Assembly (NCBI GenBank): GCA_007134175.1 | Contig: SLLF01000043.1 | Location: forward strand, 1-9,253 | Direction of reading: 5' to 3' | Source of the DNA: Kiritimatiellia bacterium | GTDB lineage: Bacteria; Verrucomicrobiota; Kiritimatiellia; SLAD01 | Length of the DNA stretch: 9,253 nucleotides | In this document: positions 6,632 to 9,253 of the stretch, in pieces | How positions within the stretch are numbered: the stretch's first letter is position 1 | Layout of the letters: the number at the start of each line of letters is the position of its first letter | Program-made: the position numbers and the translations under genes | Notes under the pieces: model-generated | Told to the model about the DNA's origin: nothing | Seen by the model: the letters and a program-made list of their open reading frames with translations, nothing else | The model's database searches: none

Positions 6632-6972
6632 TGCCGGACTTTCGGCACACGTCCTCGCAAACCTTGTTCACGGGTACGCGTGGAAGGGTCGTGCCAGTAG
6701 CCGGGTTTTCGCTTTGCATGCGCCACAGCAATAATCAAGATGAAATCGGGCTCAATCGAGAAGATGACGGCATAGGGAAACGCAGGAACAAGGCATCGTC
6801 GAAAGGGTGTGCGCAACACCCGGAAACGGAAAGGCATTGCCGTGATAGCGTCCACCTCCGCCTCTACGGCATCGCAGAAGCGCCGTCCAAGTCCAGTCTG
6901 GCATTCTTCGTAATACTCTACAGCGGCTAGAGACTCAGCGCGCGCATCCTGGTCGAATACGGCACCAGTCAC
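6622..6972 (-). CDS. ParE/RelE-family type II toxin
   Basis: A 116-residue protein starting with GTG that overlaps the antitoxin stop by four bases (GTGA, 6972-6969). Family features are visible in order: an N-terminal helix with AAVEYYEECQTGLGRRF (residues 16-32), then the beta-sheet part with FRFRVLRTPFRRCLVPAFPYAVIF (49-71, split by turns), and the terminal strand IIAVAHAKRKPGYW (80-93). Such toxins either cut mRNA on the ribosome (RelE) or poison DNA gyrase (ParE); the sequence alone does not decide which. The family normally ends near the GYW strand. Here about 23 extra basic residues (DPSTRTREQGLRGRVPKVRHRE) follow, encoded next to and partly by a dispersed repeat, so the natural stop may have been lost. 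It should act in the cytoplasm and be neutralised by the protein encoded just upstream. Confidence 0.85.
   Translation of the reverse strand: MTGAVFDQDARAESLAAVEYYEECQTGLGRRFCDAVEAEVDAITAMPFRFRVLRTPFRRCLVPAFPYAVIFSIEPDFILIIAVAHAKRKPGYWHDPSTRTREQGLRGRVPKVRHRE
6631..6648 (-). terminator. Hairpin at the 3' end of the toxin gene; weak terminator or processing site
   Basis: GTGCCG (6631-6636) pairs perfectly with CGGCAC (6643-6648) around a 6-base loop, inside the last codons of the toxin frame. On the minus strand it is followed by CGCGAATGAACG rather than a U-run, so termination would be inefficient or would need another factor. It abuts the dispersed repeat and may belong to it. Confidence 0.3.
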
Positions 6973-7199
6973 CCGATGATCCGATCAGCTTGCGCAAACA
7001 CCTCCGACGACGGGACAGGCTTTCTTGCTCCCGCCTTGTATTCCGCATAACGCCTTTCGGCTTCCGCGACCCATGCGGCATCGACTTCGGTCATAATCTC
7101 TCCACCCAGGGAGCTTAAAAGGCGGTCGGCGAGAAAAGCTCTCGCCTCCACAGGCAGCCCCAAGGCCTCTCGCTCTATTGCATCCAGAATGGCCGTCAT
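6969..7199 (-). CDS. Type II antitoxin, addiction module protein (Unstab_antitox/TIGR02574-like)
   Basis: A 76-residue acidic, helical protein. The pattern AIEREALGLPVEARAFLADRLLSSL (residues 6-30), then AAWVAEAERRYAEYKAG (41-57), then the C-terminal PSSEVFAQADRIIG is that of the short antitoxins of the PF09720/TIGR02574 family, which pair with ParE/RelE toxins. It is the first gene of the operon and overlaps the toxin start by four bases. The ATG at 7199 is preceded by AGGAGAGGAATT, a good ribosome site. It is expected to bind the toxin. The palindrome between promoter and start suggests the operon is autorepressed, although this small family lacks an obvious DNA-binding fold and repression by the complex is inference. 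Confidence 0.85.
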   Translation of the reverse strand: MTAILDAIEREALGLPVEARAFLADRLLSSLGGEIMTEVDAAWVAEAERRYAEYKAGARKPVPSSEVFAQADRIIG

Positions 7200-7205
7200 A
7201 ATTCC

Positions 7206-7222
7206 TCTCCTGATTCAGGAGA
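7206..7222. promoter_or_regulatory. Palindromic operator of the toxin-antitoxin operon
   Basis: TCTCCTGATTCAGGAGA is a perfect 8-base inverted repeat around one central base. It lies directly after the proposed -10 box, covers the expected transcription start and includes part of the ribosome binding site of the antitoxin gene. Autoregulation by the antitoxin-toxin complex is typical of such operons. The dyad could also act as an RNA hairpin hiding the ribosome site. Confidence 0.55.
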
Positions 7223-7251
7223 AAAATAACGCATATTCCCTACATTCACAA
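7223..7251 (-). promoter_or_regulatory. Probable promoter of the toxin-antitoxin operon
   Basis: On the minus strand TTGTGA (7251-7246) and TATTTT (7228-7223) are separated by 17 bases; each matches the sigma-70 consensus at four of six positions. The region is AT-richer than its surroundings and predicts a transcription start inside the palindrome at 7206-7222. Confidence 0.45.
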
Positions 7252-7327
7252 GTAAGAAAGGGGGCATTGCATATTGATATTTGGAGAAAACGGGTTCCGA
7301 ATTTCAGGGTCTGCAACCGGGGTTCGC

Positions 7328-7343
7328 CCATTCGGCTGAATGG
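7328..7343. other. Small hairpin between the antitoxin and tadA genes
   Basis: CCATTC (7328-7333) pairs with GAATGG (7338-7343) around GGCT. It lies in a 257-base gap (7200-7456) whose other contents are two divergent promoters. No gene with a ribosome site is seen in that gap. Without a T-run the role is unclear; it may be chance. Confidence 0.25.
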
Positions 7344-7416
7344 CGGGCGGTGGTCGGCGCGGTCATGATATTCCTCCACTCCGTCCCGATACCCGCCTGG
7401 CGGCGTTATCGCCTCT

Positions 7417-7445
7417 TTGTTTATGCCACCGCCTCGTGGTATACT
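7417..7445 (+). promoter_or_regulatory. Sigma-70-type promoter of tadA
   Basis: TTGTTT (7417-7422) and TATACT (7440-7445) are separated by exactly 17 bases. Transcription should begin about 7452, only some five bases before the ATG at 7457. No Shine-Dalgarno lies between, so the mRNA would be leaderless or nearly so. Confidence 0.6.
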
Positions 7446-7456
7446 GATCGCCCACT

Positions 7457-7936
7457 ATGCAATCCTTGGACACACGCTTTATGCAGATGGCGCTGCGCCA
7501 GGCCGCTCGGGCCGAGGCGGCGGGCGAGGTACCGGTCGGTGCCGTCATGGTACGCTCCGGCACGCAATTGATCGCCCAGGCCCACAACTCAACGGAGATG
7601 CTGAAGGACCCCACCGCCCACGCGGAGATTCTGGCCATCACACAGGCCGCCGCCGCACTGGGCGACTGGCGGCTGACCGACACCACGCTCTATGTGACCA
7701 AGGAACCCTGCCCGATGTGCGCCGGGGCCATTGTGCTGGCGCGCATCCCGCGCGTGGTGTGGGCGGTCGACGACCCGGAACGGGGGGGCGCTCTCTCGCG
7801 CTTCCGCATCTTACAGGATGAAAAGCTGCACCATCGCGTGGAGTGTTCAACCGGCCTGTTGGCCGATGAGGCGCGCGCCATGCTGCAACAGTTTTTCCGG
7901 GCGCGCCGCGGCAAAGGAGCGTCGGTTATCCCCTAA
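7457..7936 (+). CDS. tadA: tRNA-specific adenosine deaminase TadA
   Basis: A 159-residue zinc enzyme of the cytidine deaminase fold. It converts adenosine-34 to inosine in the anticodon wobble position of tRNA-Arg(ACG), so that one tRNA can read several CGN codons. Visible landmarks are EVPVGAV (residues 24-30), the zinc and proton-shuttle motif HAE (His55, Glu57) in DPTAHAEILA, the second zinc motif PCPMC (Cys85, Cys88), and the C-terminal HHRVE...LLADEARAMLQQFFRARR that contacts the tRNA. Aligned mentally with E. coli TadA, the segment from DPERGG to HRVE has the same length, so the run of seven G (7782-7788) inside it does not signal a frameshift. The start at 7457 keeps the conserved N-terminal helix (DTRFMQMAL); the next ATG would cut it. 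The gene is normally single-copy and essential in bacteria. It is transcribed alone and converges on the reductase gene. Confidence 0.97.
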   Translation: MQSLDTRFMQMALRQAARAEAAGEVPVGAVMVRSGTQLIAQAHNSTEMLKDPTAHAEILAITQAAAALGDWRLTDTTLYVTKEPCPMCAGAIVLARIPRVVWAVDDPERGGALSRFRILQDEKLHHRVECSTGLLADEARAMLQQFFRARRGKGASVIP

Positions 7937-8015
7937 TATCCGCACCCGTTTATACCAAGCAATTGGCGAAAGATGTCCGCGACGCGGCAAGGATCTGGAG
8001 AAGTTCAAGATTCAT

Positions 8016-8885
8016 TCAAGGGCACCGGGTGGCCAGCACCTGCCGGGCCACGGTTTCGAAATCGGTCTGGCGATCAAAGCCCAGGGCGGCCAGCCGCCGG
8101 TTGGCCAGTTGACTGTTCACCGGCCGTCGCGCCGGGCGGGCCACCAGGCTACGCGCCGGCTGAAGGCGGGCGCGCGGCACCCCCATAATATCCGCCAACC
8201 GCTGTACCCAGGCATACTGCGTACCGCCGGTGCGTTGCGAGAAATGGTAGATGCCGGCCGTGTCCTCGCGCTCCAACAGGAAGGCGACGGCGGCCGCAAC
8301 GTCGTCGATGGCGGTCGGAAAGCGCTGGATGACGTCATCCCACTCGCTGACGGCTTGTTCCTCAATGGTCTGTGCCGCTTTGGCAATAAAGCCGGACTGC
8401 TGGAAGCGGGGTCCCGGTCCCACTAACAACGGCACCCGCAGGACAATGCCGTTGCCGCGCGCCAATACTAGATCCTCGGCGGCCACCTTGGTACGTCCAT
8501 AGTAGTTGATCGGATGGCGTTCACCATCCTCCGGATACGGCGGGTGAACGCCGTCAAAGACGTAGTCCGAACTGATGAACAGAAACCGCGCGGCGGCCGG
8601 CAACGATGCCAGCAGGGCGCGGGCGGATTCGACGTTCAAGCGCCAGGCTTCTGCCGGATGCTGCTCGCAAAAATCCGGGTCGCGATAGGCCGCGCAATGT
8701 ACCACGGCATCCGGTTGAAGCCGCTCTACGGCGGCCGTAACCGCCGCCGCCTCACGGAGGTCCAGCGGTTGCCTGTGGGCCGCCACTTGGCGGTGGCCAT
8801 AGGCGGCCACCTCGTGCTCGCGGGCCAGCACCCGCTGAATCACCTGTCCCAGATAGCCGCTGGCCCCTGTCACCATAATGCGCAT
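8016..8885 (-). CDS. RmlD-like NAD(P)-dependent sugar-nucleotide reductase (extended SDR)
   Basis: A 289-residue Rossmann-fold protein of the RmlD substrate-binding family. The dinucleotide motif GASGYLG is at residues 7-13, then DAVVHCAAYRDPDFCEQ (59-75), the active-site region FISSDYVFDG (103-112), the catalytic YxxxK (Tyr129, Lys133 in YYGRTK), and the C-terminal RPVNSQLANRRLAALGF (254-270). The last is typical of dTDP-4-dehydrorhamnose reductases, which reduce the 4-keto group in the final step of dTDP-rhamnose synthesis. No rmlA, rmlB or rmlC neighbour is visible, and the related MAT2B-like and other orphan SDRs share these motifs, so the substrate is uncertain and no symbol is given. 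The start at 8885 is supported by AAGGGG five bases upstream; an ATG at 8876 is the alternative. The gene ends 79 bases from the convergent tadA stop, with no clear terminator between them. Confidence 0.85.
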   Translation of the reverse strand: MRIMVTGASGYLGQVIQRVLAREHEVAAYGHRQVAAHRQPLDLREAAAVTAAVERLQPDAVVHCAAYRDPDFCEQHPAEAWRLNVESARALLASLPAAARFLFISSDYVFDGVHPPYPEDGERHPINYYGRTKVAAEDLVLARGNGIVLRVPLLVGPGPRFQQSGFIAKAAQTIEEQAVSEWDDVIQRFPTAIDDVAAAVAFLLEREDTAGIYHFSQRTGGTQYAWVQRLADIMGVPRARLQPARSLVARPARRPVNSQLANRRLAALGFDRQTDFETVARQVLATRCP

Positions 8886-8888
8886 ATA

Positions 8889-8915
8889 CCCCCCTTTTTT
8901 ACCCGCTTGATTATC
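8889..8915 (-). promoter_or_regulatory. Possible -10 box and homopolymer-rich ribosome site of the reductase gene
   Basis: On the minus strand GATAAT (8915-8910) matches five of six bases of the -10 consensus; no good -35 is seen 17 bases further up. The leader then contains A6G6 (8900-8889) directly before TAT and the ATG at 8885. This tract supplies the Shine-Dalgarno. Confidence 0.35.
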
Positions 8916-8975
8916 CTAGCCGTCCCGTGCTTAACTGTCCGCTCCGATTTAACACATCAACTGAAGGAGCAGACT

Positions 8976-9253
8976 ATGTCAAGTTGGGACGCACAACAGC
9001 AACGGAACGAAAAACTTATTGCCGCCAGTCGCTACATGCGGCCGCGCGTGGAGTCGCAGGTGCTGGATTTTCAACTGAATCCGGATCAAAAGAACCCGTT
9101 GACTTCCGCGCAAACCGCGACGTTACAGGCGCTGGAAATCGAGTCGGCGCGGATTGCACTGCGTTCGCTGGCCTCGCTGGCTACCATTGGCGAATTGGAC
9201 CATTTGGGGGGCGGGCTCGATTTGATTCCAGCCTTTGCCATGACGTTGGCGAT
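8976..9253 (+). CDS. N-terminal part of an unidentified protein, possibly a transketolase-type thiamine-diphosphate enzyme (partial)
   Basis: The frame is open from the ATG at 8976 to the window end (92 complete codons), so the C terminus is missing. AAGGAG at 8963-8968 lies seven bases upstream and fixes the start. The protein begins MSSWDAQQQRNEKLIAASRY, with no signal peptide, so it should be cytoplasmic. Residues 57-92 read like a helix with ESARIALRSLASLATIGEL followed by DHLGGGLDLIPAFAMTLA. The HLGGG...LIPA layout recalls the GHPGGS...ADIL segment near the start of transketolases and related thiamine-diphosphate enzymes. That is a resemblance, not an identification, and the cofactor motif would lie outside the window. 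The gene is divergent from the reductase gene, with 90 bases between the start codons; no strong plus-strand promoter is visible in that gap. Confidence 0.8.
   Translation, partial: MSSWDAQQQRNEKLIAASRYMRPRVESQVLDFQLNPDQKNPLTSAQTATLQALEIESARIALRSLASLATIGELDHLGGGLDLIPAFAMTLA

Noticed and set aside
7310..7345. GGGGTTCGCCC segment resembling a tRNA T-arm
   Set aside because: No acceptor, D or anticodon arm can be folded around it.
7281..7571. Plus-strand frame upstream of and overlapping tadA
   Set aside because: No ribosome site, it crosses the tadA promoter, and its translation looks random.
7782..7788. Run of seven G inside tadA as a possible frameshift or sequencing error
   Set aside because: The reading frame on both sides matches TadA and the segment length equals that of the E. 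coli enzyme, so the frame is intact.
7937..8015. Possible bidirectional terminator between the convergent tadA and reductase genes
   Set aside because: Only a 4-base CCGC/GCGG stem is visible and no T-run follows on either strand.

Overview
The window is GC-rich bacterial DNA, apparently chromosomal. It most resembles an uncultured member of the Planctomycetes-Verrucomicrobia-Lentisphaerae/Kiritimatiellae neighbourhood. That placement is inference: it rests on the style of the two very large envelope proteins, a DUF6268-like outer-membrane barrel, and non-coding dispersed repeats I associate with such genomes. No rRNA, tRNA, CRISPR array, transposase or phage gene is visible.

Left half (1-4950, minus strand): a two-gene operon. 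The upstream gene (4950 to 1579) encodes a 1,123-residue exported protein with a duplicated N-terminal PY motif, a long beta-rich periplasmic part, three C-terminal membrane helices and a basic cytoplasmic tail. Its stop overlaps by 8 bases the start of a second gene (1586 to beyond base 1). That second product is a co-linear paralogue: the PY motif, a GW...DGQ block and a P...W block recur in it at matching spacing. I cannot name this family. An envelope complex or surface system built from the two paralogues is the most novel-looking content here.

Middle (4951-5662): about 700 bases without a convincing gene. They hold a possible promoter for the operon, a cluster of GC-rich hairpins including a nested palindrome (5197-5264), and then three different short dispersed repeat sequences (5371-5397, 5452-5493, 5542-5576).

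5663-7251 (minus strand): a signal-peptide-bearing outer-membrane barrel gene lies behind a type II toxin-antitoxin operon (antitoxin then ParE/RelE toxin, 4-base overlap). The operon has a palindromic operator between its promoter and its ribosome binding site. A second copy of the third repeat sits exactly at the toxin/barrel junction, so the barrel gene is bracketed by direct repeats.

Right end: tadA (plus strand, with a good promoter and almost no leader) converges on an RmlD-like NAD(P)-dependent reductase gene (minus strand). That gene is divergent from a new plus-strand gene cut by the window edge, possibly a thiamine-diphosphate enzyme of the transketolase type.
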